NCBI GenBank assembly: GCA_021841985.1
Contig: JAKCCP010000232.1
Span: 1-19,653, forward strand
From: Pseudomonadota bacterium
Lineage (GTDB): Bacteria; Pseudomonadota; Alphaproteobacteria; Acetobacterales; Acetobacteraceae
Reading direction: 5' to 3'
Length of the DNA stretch: 19,653 nucleotides
In this document: one piece after another, positions 7,242 through 15,177 of the stretch
Layout: each line of letters begins with the position of its first letter
Position numbering within the stretch: the first letter of the stretch is position 1
The notes under the pieces: model-generated
Databases searched by the model: none
What the model was told of the DNA's origin: nothing
Seen by the model: the letters and a program-made list of their open reading frames with translations, nothing else
Position numbers and translations under genes: made by a program

Positions 7242-7270
7242 CCCATCCCCCGGCCGGGCCGGGGGGTGGG
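7242..7270 (+). terminator. GC-rich hairpin after wrbA, possible terminator
   Basis: CCCATCCCCCGG (7242-7253) pairs with CCGGGGGGTGGG (7259-7270) across a five-base loop, 12 pairs with one G-U. No T-run follows, so it may terminate weakly or only protect the 3' end. Confidence 0.45.
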
Positions 7271-7321
7271 ATCGGGAAGATCGCTGGCGTGCCTGGCCGC
7301 GCGGCTTTAGTCTCGGCGATC

Positions 7322-7357
7322 ATGACGTCGCCCATGACATCGCCCATGGTATCGCCA
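7322..7357 (+). repeat. three 12-bp tandem units, each beginning with ATG
   Basis: Units ATGACGTCGCCC, ATGACATCGCCC and ATGGTATCGCCA follow each other directly at 7322, 7334 and 7346, in frame with the glycosyltransferase. The first two differ by one base. They encode MTSP MTSP MVSP. Confidence 0.9.
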
Positions 7358-8461
7358 CCAATCATCGAGGTTCTGCCGCCGAGCGAGATTTTTTCGCCCG
7401 CCGCCGCCGGCGCCATCGCGCTGATGGTGGCAAGGCTGTTTGCGCGGCGTGACGGTTTCGCCCCGCTGGTGCTCGGGCCGGCGCCGTCCTCGCCGCCGTT
7501 TCCTGGGGTTGCGTTTCAGCCGGTGCGCCCGGCCTTTCGCCCGCTGCGCCGTGCGGCGCGCTATGCGGTCGGGGTACAGCGCGCCGCGCGGGGGCTCTCG
7601 CCAGCGCTGATCGAGGTCCATAACCGCCCCGATATCGCCCGTTTTCTCGCCGGTCGCGGCGCGGCGCCGGTGGTTCTCTGCCTGCATAACGATCCGCAAG
7701 ACATGCGCGCGAGCCGGACGGCGGCGGCGCGGGAGGGGCTGCTCGCGGCGCTCGGCGGGGTGATCGTCGCCTCCGAATTCCTGCGCCGGCGGTTTCTCGA
7801 CGGGCTGGCGCCGGAAGCGGCGGCGCGGGTGTGGGTGGTGCCGAACTGTCTCGATCTCGCGCATCTTCCGCCGCCGCTTCCGCCCGGGGGGCGCGCGCAA
7901 GAAATTCTCTATGTCGGACGGGTGGTCGCCGATAAGGGGGTGGATGGGTTCGTCGCCGCCTGCGCCAGCGCCTTGCCGCGGCTCCCGGGCTGGCGGGCGA
8001 GCCTCATCGGCGCCGATCGCTTCGGGGCCGCGAGCCTGGAGACGCCGTTTCTGCGCGCAATTCGCGAACGGGCGGCGGCCGCCGGGATCGAGATGCAGGG
8101 CTATCGCACCCATGACCAGGTGCTGGCGGCGATGGCGCGGGCGGCGATCGTCGCGGTGCCGAGCCGCTGGGCGGAGCCATTTGGCTTGACCGCGATCGAG
8201 GCGATGGCGAGCGGGGCGGCGCTGATGACGACGCGCCGCGGCGCGCTGCCCGATCTCGCCGGCGCGGCCGCGGTCTATATCGATCCCGACGACCCGGCGG
8301 GCATGGCCGAGGCGATCACGGCGCTGGCCGGCGATCCCGAGCGCCGCGCCGCACTCGCCGAAGCGGGCCTCCGGCGGGTGCGGGATTTCGAGTGCGACGC
8401 GGCGCTCACCCGCCTCGATCGCCTGCGCCGCGAGATCATCGGCGCGGGGACACGCCGTTAA
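7322..8461 (+). CDS. glycosyltransferase family 4 protein
   Basis: A GT-B fold glycosyltransferase of about 370-380 residues. It begins IIEVLPPSEIFSPAAAGAIA, the usual GT4 opening with the sugar-acceptor loop. It continues through LCLHNDPQDM, VVPNCLDL and ILYVGRVVADKGVD to the donor-binding EPFGLTAIEAMASG with the E-x7-E pair near residues 285 and 293. It would transfer a nucleotide-activated sugar in the cytoplasm to an unknown acceptor. The start is uncertain: three in-frame ATGs (7322, 7334, 7346) lie in a 12-bp tandem repeat, none with a clear Shine-Dalgarno, and a GTG at 7289 is also open. No polysaccharide cluster surrounds it. Its stop overlaps that of the convergent DyP gene. Confidence 0.88.
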   Translation: MTSPMTSPMVSPPIIEVLPPSEIFSPAAAGAIALMVARLFARRDGFAPLVLGPAPSSPPFPGVAFQPVRPAFRPLRRAARYAVGVQRAARGLSPALIEVHNRPDIARFLAGRGAAPVVLCLHNDPQDMRASRTAAAREGLLAALGGVIVASEFLRRRFLDGLAPEAAARVWVVPNCLDLAHLPPPLPPGGRAQEILYVGRVVADKGVDGFVAACASALPRLPGWRASLIGADRFGAASLETPFLRAIRERAAAAGIEMQGYRTHDQVLAAMARAAIVAVPSRWAEPFGLTAIEAMASGAALMTTRRGALPDLAGAAAVYIDPDDPAGMAEAITALAGDPERRAALAEAGLRRVRDFECDAALTRLDRLRREIIGAGTRR

Positions 8462-9720
8462 CCGGCCGCGAACAGCGCCGCGCCGATGAATTCCCCGGCC
8501 TGGATGCCGCGCGGGCAGGCAAAAACCGCGCTTCCGGTGTGGGTCGTGAACTGGTTGAGCGCATCGAGCTTCGCCATGGTCTCGAAAATCCGGATGAAGC
8601 CGTCGCGCGGGTCGCGCTGATAGGCGAGGAAGAACAGGCCGGCATCGTATGCCAGGCCCTGGCGCCAGGGCGGCCAGCGCTCGGCGGTGACGCTGACACC
8701 GTCATCATAGGCATAGCCGCGGCGGAGGAGGCGCGTGCCGCCATGGCTCGCCGGGGCGCCGAGGCGGACATGGGCGTTCTCGGCGATCACTGGATTGCCG
8801 TCGGCGTCGGTCGCATCGAGCGGCAGCGGGTCGAATTCGTGGTGCGCCCCGAGCGGCGCGCCGGAATATTTGCGGCGGCCCATGGTCTGCTCCTGGAAAT
8901 CGATCCCGGTGCGGTCCCAGTGTTCGAGGGCGATGCGGATGCGCCGGGCGACGAGGTAGCTGCCGCCTTGCATCCAGGAAGGCGCCTCGGCCCCGGCCCA
9001 GACCACTGCCGCCGCGTCAGCGGCGGATGGGTTGTTGGTGCCGTCCTTGAACCCCATCAGGTTGCGCGGCGTCTCCCCCGCCGGGGCGCGCGGCAGGAAC
9101 CCGGCCTGCACCCAGCGGAGCCGCGCCGCGGCAGCGGCGAGCCGGGCGAGTTGGCGGATGGCATGGAAGGCCACTTGCGGGTCATCGGCGCAAGCCTGCA
9201 CCGCGAGATCGCCGTCCGAGCGCTCGGGGACGAGCTGATCGCCGTTGAAGCGCGGCAGCTCGACCAGGGCGGACGGCCGAAGCGCCGCGAGGCCGAAGCG
9301 GTCGGCGCCGTTCTGTTCAAACAATCCCGGCCCGAAGCCGAAGGTGAGCGTGAGCCGCGCCGCGCCGAGCCCCAACGCCTCGCCCGAATCGGCGCCTGGC
9401 TGGCTCACATCCGCGCCCAAAGGCGCCGCCGTCGCGCCGGCGGTGAGGCGCTCGGCGGCCTCCGTCCAGCTTCGGAGAAGAGCGATCAGCGCGGCGCGAT
9501 GCGGTGCCGTGACGTCGAAAGCGGCGAAAGAGACGTGGCTCTGCTGCGGCGTCAGGATTCCGGCCTGGTGGGCGCCGCGGAACGGCACCCGATCGGCCGC
9601 GGGCGCGGGCGCGGTGTCCGCCCGGGCGCGGTGGCCGGCGATGGCGCCGGCGAGCCCGGCGGTCGCGGCGAGGAGCGCGCGGCGGGAGGCGAAGGGGCAG
9701 GCGCACCCGCCGGCGGTCAT
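8458..9720 (-). CDS. Tat-exported DyP-type heme peroxidase, EfeB-like
   Basis: A 420-residue dye-decolorizing peroxidase. The N terminus has a Tat signal (SRRALLAATAGLAGAIAG, twin Arg at 13-14) with export implied to the periplasm. The mature part opens VPFRGAHQAGILTPQQ as in EfeB. It carries the family motif GFKDG (223-227) with distal Asp226, the proximal heme ligand candidate His317 in NAHVRLG, and the Arg pair in LLRRGYAYDDG (332-340). It ends with HTGSAVFACPRG as in EfeB. EfeB-class enzymes oxidise substrates with peroxide and are tied to ferrous or heme iron use. The ATG at 9720 is set by an ATGA overlap with the NHL gene; the longer frame upstream is antisense shadow. EfeU and EfeO are not in the window. 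A Fur-box-like operator precedes the operon. Confidence 0.93.
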   Translation of the reverse strand: MTAGGCACPFASRRALLAATAGLAGAIAGHRARADTAPAPAADRVPFRGAHQAGILTPQQSHVSFAAFDVTAPHRAALIALLRSWTEAAERLTAGATAAPLGADVSQPGADSGEALGLGAARLTLTFGFGPGLFEQNGADRFGLAALRPSALVELPRFNGDQLVPERSDGDLAVQACADDPQVAFHAIRQLARLAAAAARLRWVQAGFLPRAPAGETPRNLMGFKDGTNNPSAADAAAVVWAGAEAPSWMQGGSYLVARRIRIALEHWDRTGIDFQEQTMGRRKYSGAPLGAHHEFDPLPLDATDADGNPVIAENAHVRLGAPASHGGTRLLRRGYAYDDGVSVTAERWPPWRQGLAYDAGLFFLAYQRDPRDGFIRIFETMAKLDALNQFTTHTGSAVFACPRGIQAGEFIGAALFAAG

Positions 9721-10841
9721 CGCGCCAGCACCAGCGTGTTCATGTCGTCCTCGACGTAATAGAGCCCATCGCCGTCCGGGGTCAGGGCGAGGCCGAAGAG
9801 ATCGCCGTTGCCGGGCGGGGTCTGGGCCTTGTCGGCATCGATCCACTGCGCGCCGAGCTGGCGCCCGCTTCGGGGGTCGATCTCGACCACCTGGCCGTTG
9901 AGCCCGTTGCTGACCAGGAGATGGCCGCCCGGCGTCATCGCCAGCGCCAGCGGGCGCTTGAGCAGGCCGTCCCTGGTCACCTCGCGCCCGGTGCCGGCGC
10001 TGCCCGCGCGGGTCGCGGCGTCGGCGATGGCGGTGATGCGGTTGCCGATCGCGTCCGAGACATAGAGCGTGCCGTCGGCGCCGAGGGCGAGGCCGGTCGG
10101 GCCGATGACGAAGACGCCCTTGTCGGCCTGTTCGCCGAATCCCTCGCCGATCACCGTCTCCTGGCTCACCGCCGGCGCCTTGCCGGGGGCGATGGCGAGA
10201 TCGAGGCGGAGCACGCTCGCCTTGCCGATCACCGGCGCGTCATCGCTCGGGGCGCCGACGCCGAAGCCGGTATTGCTCAAAAACAATGTCGCGCCGGCGC
10301 CCCGGTCGATCACCGCCATGTTGCCCCAGGGCCCGTTGATGCGCGGGCTGGTGATGACATTTTCGACCGCGCCCTCGGGGCTGAGCACGATCAGGCAGCC
10401 CTGGCCCTTGGTCGCGGTGGTGCCGTCATGGCTCGGGAGGCTGCCGACGATGACATGTCCCGAGCGCAGCATGGTCATCGCGGTGGTCAACCCGACGCCG
10501 CCCGGGCAGCCGGCGAGGTCGCGCGGCAGGGCCGCGAACAGGGTGAGGCTTTTCGCGGCGGGACGATAGACGACGATGGTGGTGCCGAGGCCCTGGAGAT
10601 TGGTCTTGTCGTTGAAATTATCGACGAGAACGTCGTTTTTCTGGATTTTTCCGGCCGAGACCGGCGCGATGGCGATGGCGTAGGGATTCTGGTCGCCGTT
10701 ATCGGGGACGGTGGAGGCGAGGGTGGTGTGGTGATGGAGTCGGGCGAGGAAAGCTTCCGGCTCCGCCGCCGGCAGCCGGGTGGCGGCGACGAGGGCGGCG
10801 GCGGCGGCGAGCGCCGGAAGGATCAAACGGCCATTGGGCAT
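9717..10841 (-). CDS. secreted NHL-repeat beta-propeller protein
   Basis: A 374-residue exported protein. The signal peptide is MPNGRLILPALAAAAALVAA followed by a likely cleavage near LPAA-E. The mature part is built of NHL/SMP-30-like strands; the clearest are GPTGLALGADGTLYVSDAIG, RPLALAMTPGGHLLVSNGLN and LFGLALTPDGDGLYYVEDD. Only two Cys remain (AGCPGG, GQGCLI), a possible disulfide. It has no lipobox and no membrane anchor, so it should be periplasmic. AGGAG lies seven bases before the ATG. It is transcribed from the operator-overlapped promoter at 10926-10953 and is ATGA-coupled to the DyP peroxidase. The propeller could hold a ligand or dock the peroxidase; neither is shown by the sequence. 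Confidence 0.85.
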   Translation of the reverse strand: MPNGRLILPALAAAAALVAATRLPAAEPEAFLARLHHHTTLASTVPDNGDQNPYAIAIAPVSAGKIQKNDVLVDNFNDKTNLQGLGTTIVVYRPAAKSLTLFAALPRDLAGCPGGVGLTTAMTMLRSGHVIVGSLPSHDGTTATKGQGCLIVLSPEGAVENVITSPRINGPWGNMAVIDRGAGATLFLSNTGFGVGAPSDDAPVIGKASVLRLDLAIAPGKAPAVSQETVIGEGFGEQADKGVFVIGPTGLALGADGTLYVSDAIGNRITAIADAATRAGSAGTGREVTRDGLLKRPLALAMTPGGHLLVSNGLNGQVVEIDPRSGRQLGAQWIDADKAQTPPGNGDLFGLALTPDGDGLYYVEDDMNTLVLAR

Positions 10842-10904
10842 GGTGGATCTCCTGGGGATGGGCGTGGCGCGAGGGGGCGCGGGTAGCGGGTGTCACGGGC
10901 GGTG

Positions 10905-10933
10905 TTGATATTGAGAGTAATTCGCAATATCAA
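10905..10933. promoter_or_regulatory. 29-bp dyad operator, Fur-box-like core
   Basis: TTGATATTG (10905-10913) and CAATATCAA (10925-10933) are perfect nine-base inverted arms around 11 bases. The inner 17 bases (10911-10927) read on the minus strand TTGCGAATTACTCTCAA, close in form to Fur-type boxes with TTGCGAAT/ATTCTCAA half-sites. The site covers the -10 and expected start region of the minus-strand promoter, where bound Fur would repress. Assignment to Fur rather than Irr, IscR or another dimeric regulator is inference. Confidence 0.65.
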
Positions 10934-10953
10934 TAAAAACGCACCCCTGTCAA
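10926..10953 (-). promoter_or_regulatory. sigma70-type promoter of the NHL-DyP operon
   Basis: On the minus strand a perfect -35 TTGACA (10953-10948) is followed by a 16-base spacer and GATATT (10931-10926) as -10. Transcription would begin near 10919, inside the dyad, leaving a leader of about 78 bases before the ATG at 10841. Confidence 0.6.
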
Positions 10954-11117
10954 CCCCGTGTGGCGGGCACGGTGGATTCGTCGGATTCCGGAACAAATCA
11001 TGTCGATTCGTTAAAAAATGGGAAAATTTCAGGGGCCGGCGCGGCGTTCAAGCAAAATTTCCTTGATTTCCGTCGGGCCGGCTGATAGGGATTGGGCGTG
11101 GAAGAAGGGGGATGGCG

Positions 11118-12542
11118 ATGACCGCAGTAACGGTTCCTGGTGGTAACGGCACACCGTTTAACTTGAATTTCAACACCACCGATAACACGGCGTTCCAGAA
11201 CACGCTGCTGAGCAGCTTTGCTGCGACGTTCGCCAGCACAAATCTCTACACCAGTCTCAATCCGTCGACGCCGTCTTCCAACCCGACGGTCCCGAACATC
11301 TTCGTCGTCAGCCCGACCCTGAACGCCTCCATCACCGGCGCCACGATCACCCTGGCCCCCGGTTTCAACGGTGTTTCCAATAACGCGACCGGCAACAGCA
11401 CCATCGCCGGCAATAGCGGAATCAACCAGAGCATCGTCTCCGGCTCCGGCAATATGACCTTCTATGCCGGCAAGGGGGAATCCGGCTCGCTCGCGGCGGC
11501 GGGCGGCAACAACACCTTCTTCGGCCCCTCGGCCGCCGGCGGCAACTGGACCCTGGTTTATGATGGGAGCGGCAACAACACCATCGTCGCCGGCTCCGGC
11601 AATGACATGATCTTGACCAGCAGCGGTCAGGCCAATACCCTCTATCTTGGCACCGGCGCCGACACGGTCGGCTCTTCCGGCGCCGATACCATCAATGCCG
11701 GCAGCGGCCAGGATACCGTGTTCCTCAACGGGTCGAGCGGCAATAACGCCCTCGTCAATGGCGGTTCCGGCACGCTGGTGGCGGTCGATAACAGCGGCGC
11801 CGGTACCGTGATGGGCGGTGCCGGACCCTCGACCATTTTCGCCAATGCCGGTGGCGGCACCTATATGGGAAGCGCCACCGAAGCCGGCTCGATGATCTTC
11901 GTCAATAATGTCACCGTGACCGGCGGCGCTGCCAGCACCTTCACCGCCGGACTTGGTAACAGCACCGCTTTCGCCATGAATGGCGATGGCGTGTACAATT
12001 CCGGCCAGGGCGCCTTCACCATGCTGGCCGAGAACGGCGTTGACACGGTGAATGTTGGCGCCGGGATGAACACCGTCATCGCCTTCGGCGGCGCGGGGGG
12101 CGAGGTTTCGCTCACCGGCGGCGGGATCGGTAATATTCTCGTCGCCACCGCCGGCAACACCACGCTGAATGCGAGCGGCAGCAGCGGCGCCGATGTCCTG
12201 TTCAACAGCGCCGGCGCCGGCAACGCGGCGACGCTGATGGGCGGCTCCTACTGGAATTACCTTATCGGCGGCGCTGGCAACGCGACCATGGCGGGCGGCG
12301 CGGGCACCAATTTCTTCCAGTTCATCAATGGCGCGAGTGGTGGCAACGATCTGATCACCGGCTGGAATGTCAACGATCAGATCGATCTCTACAATTACGG
12401 TTATAGCACGGCCTCCGGCGGTTTGCAGCCGACGGAAACCGCTTCCGGCAGCTCGACCCTGATCACTCTCTCGGATGGCACCAAGATCACCGTAGCCGGC
12501 GTCAGCAGTTCCACTCTGTCCGGTCATATCCACTACGGCTGA
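11118..12542 (+). CDS. RTX-like secreted beta-roll protein (type I secretion substrate)
   Basis: A 474-residue protein with no N-terminal signal peptide. It is made of Gly/Asn/Ser/Thr-rich short repeats, the clearest being GSGNNTIVAGSGNDMI, GTGADTVGSSGADTI and NAGSGQDTVFLNGSSGNN: degenerate nonapeptides of the RTX calcium-binding beta-roll. The C-terminal 80 residues (FFQFINGASGGNDLITGWN, DQIDLYNYGY, then LSDGTKITVAGVS) resemble the terminal region of serralysin-like and other type I substrates that carries the export signal. There is no Arg and no Cys, and only two Lys. ATG 11118 is preferred over 11112 because AAGGGG then has proper spacing. A strong terminator follows. No HlyB/HlyD/TolC genes are nearby. 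Predicted extracellular; function unknown. Confidence 0.85.
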   Translation: MTAVTVPGGNGTPFNLNFNTTDNTAFQNTLLSSFAATFASTNLYTSLNPSTPSSNPTVPNIFVVSPTLNASITGATITLAPGFNGVSNNATGNSTIAGNSGINQSIVSGSGNMTFYAGKGESGSLAAAGGNNTFFGPSAAGGNWTLVYDGSGNNTIVAGSGNDMILTSSGQANTLYLGTGADTVGSSGADTINAGSGQDTVFLNGSSGNNALVNGGSGTLVAVDNSGAGTVMGGAGPSTIFANAGGGTYMGSATEAGSMIFVNNVTVTGGAASTFTAGLGNSTAFAMNGDGVYNSGQGAFTMLAENGVDTVNVGAGMNTVIAFGGAGGEVSLTGGGIGNILVATAGNTTLNASGSSGADVLFNSAGAGNAATLMGGSYWNYLIGGAGNATMAGGAGTNFFQFINGASGGNDLITGWNVNDQIDLYNYGYSTASGGLQPTETASGSSTLITLSDGTKITVAGVSSSTLSGHIHYG

Positions 12543-12567
12543 TCTTCATTCTCCACCGTCTTGCGGA

Positions 12568-12596
12568 CCCGCCGCGCCAAGGCGCGGCGGGTTTTT
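12568..12596 (+). terminator. rho-independent terminator of the RTX-like gene
   Basis: CCCGCCGCGC (12568-12577), loop CAAG, GCGCGGCGGG (12582-12591), then TTTTT, C, G, TTTT. A ten-pair perfect GC stem with a T-run, 25 bases after the stop. Confidence 0.93.
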
Positions 12597-12656
12597 CGTT
12601 TTGGTGAAGAACAACCGGCAAAGCCGGCAACGTTGCCCGCATCACCCTCGGCGATT

Positions 12657-14522
12657 TCACCCTTCCTCCAGCGCCTCGGCCGCAGCGAGCCAGGCCTCCT
12701 CGGCTTCGGTGACGGCATCGGCGATGGCGGCGAGGCGCTTGTTCGCGCGGGCGATCTCCGCCGCCCCGGTTGCGTCATAGAGCGTGGGATCGGCGAGCCG
12801 CGCCTCGATCGCGGCGCGTTCGGCGGCGAGCGCCGCGAGCCGCGCCTCCGCCGCTTCCGCCGCGCGTCGGAGCGGGGCCGAGGCCGCCCGCGCCGAAGCC
12901 CGCTCCCGGCGCACGAGGCGGGCGCTGGTCTCGCGCCGCTCGCCGGTCGCGGCCGCCGGCTCGGGCGAGGCGAGGCCGGCGCGATAGGCGGCGAGATCGC
13001 CGGCGAAGGCCTGCACCCGGCCGTCGGCGACCAGCCACAGCCGGTCGGCGATGAGGTCGATGAGATGCGCGTCATGGCTGATCAGCACCACCGCGCCGGG
13101 AAATTCGGCGAGCGCGGCGACGAGGGCCTGGCGGGCGTCGATGTCGAGATGGTTGGTCGGCTCGTCGAGCACCAGGAGATGCGGCGCCTCGCTGGTCGCG
13201 AGCGCCAGCGCGAGCCGCGCCCGCTCGCCGCCGGACAGCTCGTCGACCCGCCGCTCCACCCGCTCGGAATCGAGGCCGAAACGCGCCAGATGGGCGCGCA
13301 AGGCGGTGACGTTGGCGCGCGGCAAGGCTCGCCCGAGGTGATCGAGCGGGCTTTCCTCGGCCAGCAGATCCTCGAGCTGGTGCTGCGCGAAATAGCCGAC
13401 GCCAAGTCCGCGCGCTCGCTCCATCCGCCCGGAGAGCGGCGCGAGCCGCCCGACGAGCAGCTTCGCCAGCGTCGATTTGCCGTTGCCGTTGGCGCCGAGA
13501 AGCGCGATCCGGTCCTCGCTATCGAGGCGGAGCGAAATGCCGCGCAGCACCGCCCGCCCGTCATAGCCGACGCTGACCTCGTCGAGCCGCAGCATCGGCG
13601 GCGCGATCGGGCGTGGCGCGGGAAAATCGAACCGCGCCGGCGCCGCTTCCACCACCGCGATCGTCTGCGGCAGCCGCTCCAGCGCCTTGAGCCGCGATTG
13701 CGCCTGGCGCGCCTTGGTCGCCTTGGCGCGGAAGCGAGCGACGAAGGCCTCGATCCGCGCCCGCTCGCCGGCCACCCGTTCGGCGGCGCGCCGCTCCTGG
13801 GCGCGGCGTTCGGCGGTGATGCGGGCGAAGGCCTCGAACCCGCCAGGGGTGAGGGAGAGCTTGCCGCCATCGAGATGGGCGATGGCGTGGACCGCGCGGT
13901 CGAGGAGGCCGCGATCATGCGAGACGACGAGTGCTGCGCCGGGAAAGCGGGTGAGCCAGGATTCGAGCCACAGCGCCGCCTCGAGGTCGAGATGGTTGGT
14001 CGGCTCGTCGAGCAGCAGCAGGTCGGGCGCCGCGAACAGCGCCGCGGCGAGGGCCACCCGCATCCGCCAGCCGCCCGAGAAATCGGCGATCGGGCGCGCC
14101 TGCGCCGCGTCATCGAAGCCGAGCCCGGCGAGAATCCGCGCCGCCCTGGCCGGCGCCGCGTCGGCGCCGATGGCGCGGAGGCGTTCATGGATTTCGGCCA
14201 GGCGCGCCGGCGCCGCGTCCGCCATCCCGGCGAGCAGCGCCAGCCGTTCGTCATCGGCGGCGAGCACGGCGTCGAGAACGCTGCCCTCGCCAGAAGGCGC
14301 CTCCTGCTTGACCCAGGCGAGGCGGGCGCGGCTGGCGAGGCGGATTTCCCCGCCATCGGCGGTCAATTCGCCGGCGATGAGGCGAAGCAGGGTCGATTTC
14401 CCGGCGCCGTTCGCGCCGATCAGCCCGACCCGCTGGCCGGCGGCGATGGCGAGATCGGCGCGATCCAGCAGCGCCCGGCCCTGGATCGCGTAGCTGATGG
14501 CGGTGATTTCCAATACACTCAT
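12657..14522 (-). CDS. ABC-F family ATPase (Uup/YheS-like)
   Basis: A 621-residue soluble protein with two ABC ATPase domains and no membrane segments. Domain 1 has Walker [10 protein letters not shown] (36-44), signature FSGGW (147-151) and Walker [13 protein letters not shown] (167-178). A charged helical linker occupies about 235-295. Domain 2 has Walker [10 protein letters not shown] (342-350), signature LSGGE (428-432) and [12 protein letters not shown] (448-459). The last 100 residues are Ala/Glu/Arg-rich, a probable coiled coil as in Uup/YheS-type proteins. ABC-F proteins act on ribosomes or nucleic acids rather than transport. The start at 14522 ([10 protein letters not shown]) matches the family opening; the longer frame adds an Arg-rich non-homologous stretch. 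The gene is convergent with the RTX gene and divergent from ndk. Confidence 0.95.
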   Translation of the reverse strand: MSVLEITAISYAIQGRALLDRADLAIAAGQRVGLIGANGAGKSTLLRLIAGELTADGGEIRLASRARLAWVKQEAPSGEGSVLDAVLAADDERLALLAGMADAAPARLAEIHERLRAIGADAAPARAARILAGLGFDDAAQARPIADFSGGWRMRVALAAALFAAPDLLLLDEPTNHLDLEAALWLESWLTRFPGAALVVSHDRGLLDRAVHAIAHLDGGKLSLTPGGFEAFARITAERRAQERRAAERVAGERARIEAFVARFRAKATKARQAQSRLKALERLPQTIAVVEAAPARFDFPAPRPIAPPMLRLDEVSVGYDGRAVLRGISLRLDSEDRIALLGANGNGKSTLAKLLVGRLAPLSGRMERARGLGVGYFAQHQLEDLLAEESPLDHLGRALPRANVTALRAHLARFGLDSERVERRVDELSGGERARLALALATSEAPHLLVLDEPTNHLDIDARQALVAALAEFPGAVVLISHDAHLIDLIADRLWLVADGRVQAFAGDLAAYRAGLASPEPAAATGERRETSARLVRRERASARAASAPLRRAAEAAEARLAALAAERAAIEARLADPTLYDATGAAEIARANKRLAAIADAVTEAEEAWLAAAEALEEG

Positions 14523-14644
14523 GCGCCCTGGATCGCCCGGCTGGCGCCGATGAGCAAGAGCCGGGGCATCGCCGGGCTTGCGGTGCCGGGGCTGACGGGA
14601 TAAAGCCCGCCGCGTCTCCCGCCGCAAATACGAAGGATGAAGCC

Positions 14645-15067
14645 ATGCCCGCCGAGCGCACGCTCTCGATCATCAAGCCGGACGCGACCCGCCGCAACCT
14701 CACCGGCCGGATCAACGCCGTGTTCGAAGCGAACGGGCTTCGCATCGTCGCGCAAAAGCGTCTCCGCCTCAGCCGCGAGCAGGCCGAGGCGTTCTATGCC
14801 GTCCACCGCGAGCGCCCGTTCTTCGCCGGCCTCGTCGCCTTCATGACCTCGGGGCCGGTGGTGGCGCAGGTGTTGGAGGGTGAGAACGCGGTCGCCCGCA
14901 ACCGCGAGATCATGGGCGCGACCGACCCGAAAAAAGCCGCCCCCGGCACCATCCGCGCCGAGTTCGCGGAAAATATCGAGGCCAATTCGGTGCATGGCTC
15001 CGATAGCGCGGAGAACGCGGCGAACGAGATCGCGTTTTTCTTCGCCGGCAGCGAAATCACCGGGTAA
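14645..15067 (+). CDS. ndk: nucleoside diphosphate kinase
   Basis: A 140-residue complete Ndk. It opens [17 protein letters not shown], has the active-site segment NSVHGSDS with phospho-accepting His117, and the nucleotide-binding segment [20 protein letters not shown] (88-107). It transfers gamma phosphates between nucleoside triphosphates and diphosphates through a phosphohistidine in the cytoplasm. GAAGGA precedes the ATG. It is followed by a hairpin repeat and then msrA in the same direction. Confidence 0.98.
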   Translation: MPAERTLSIIKPDATRRNLTGRINAVFEANGLRIVAQKRLRLSREQAEAFYAVHRERPFFAGLVAFMTSGPVVAQVLEGENAVARNREIMGATDPKKAAPGTIRAEFAENIEANSVHGSDSAENAANEIAFFFAGSEITG

Positions 15068-15079
15068 AAAGGGAGAGAA

Positions 15080-15128
15080 GGGAAAGGTAAGGGGTTCTTT
15101 TTTGAAAAAAGAACCAAAAACTTTTCCC
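15080..15128. repeat. intergenic hairpin, possible dispersed palindromic repeat or terminator
   Basis: GGTTCTTTTTT (15093-15103), G, AAAAAAGAACC (15105-15115) is a perfect inverted repeat. An outer pair GGGAAAG (15080-15086) and CTTTTCCC (15121-15128) can extend it with an internal loop. It fills the gap between ndk and msrA. The AT-rich stem could terminate ndk transcripts in both directions; its form recalls dispersed intergenic palindromes, but no second copy is in this window. Confidence 0.6.
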
Positions 15129-15177
15129 CGTTGCGGCGATGCCGATGGCACCACCGCTCTGAAACGAGGATCAGACC

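Noticed and set aside
11063..11091. TTGATT-N17-TAGGGA as a promoter for the RTX-like gene
   Set aside because: The -10 matches the consensus poorly; the true promoter in 10954-11117 could not be identified.
10998..12533. A 511-codon minus-strand frame opposite the RTX-like gene
   Set aside because: It mirrors the Gly/Asn repeat on the other strand. The plus frame has the ribosome site, the RTX C-terminal pattern and the terminator.
12561..14603. A 680-codon plus-strand frame opposite the ABC-F gene
   Set aside because: The minus strand carries both complete ABC domains with Walker and signature motifs; the plus frame is low-complexity Arg/Gly/Glu sequence, a high-GC shadow.
14550..14603. 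17-codon [20 protein letters not shown] before ndk
   Set aside because: No Shine-Dalgarno, no coupling to ndk, and it lies in GC-rich spacer where chance short ORFs are expected.
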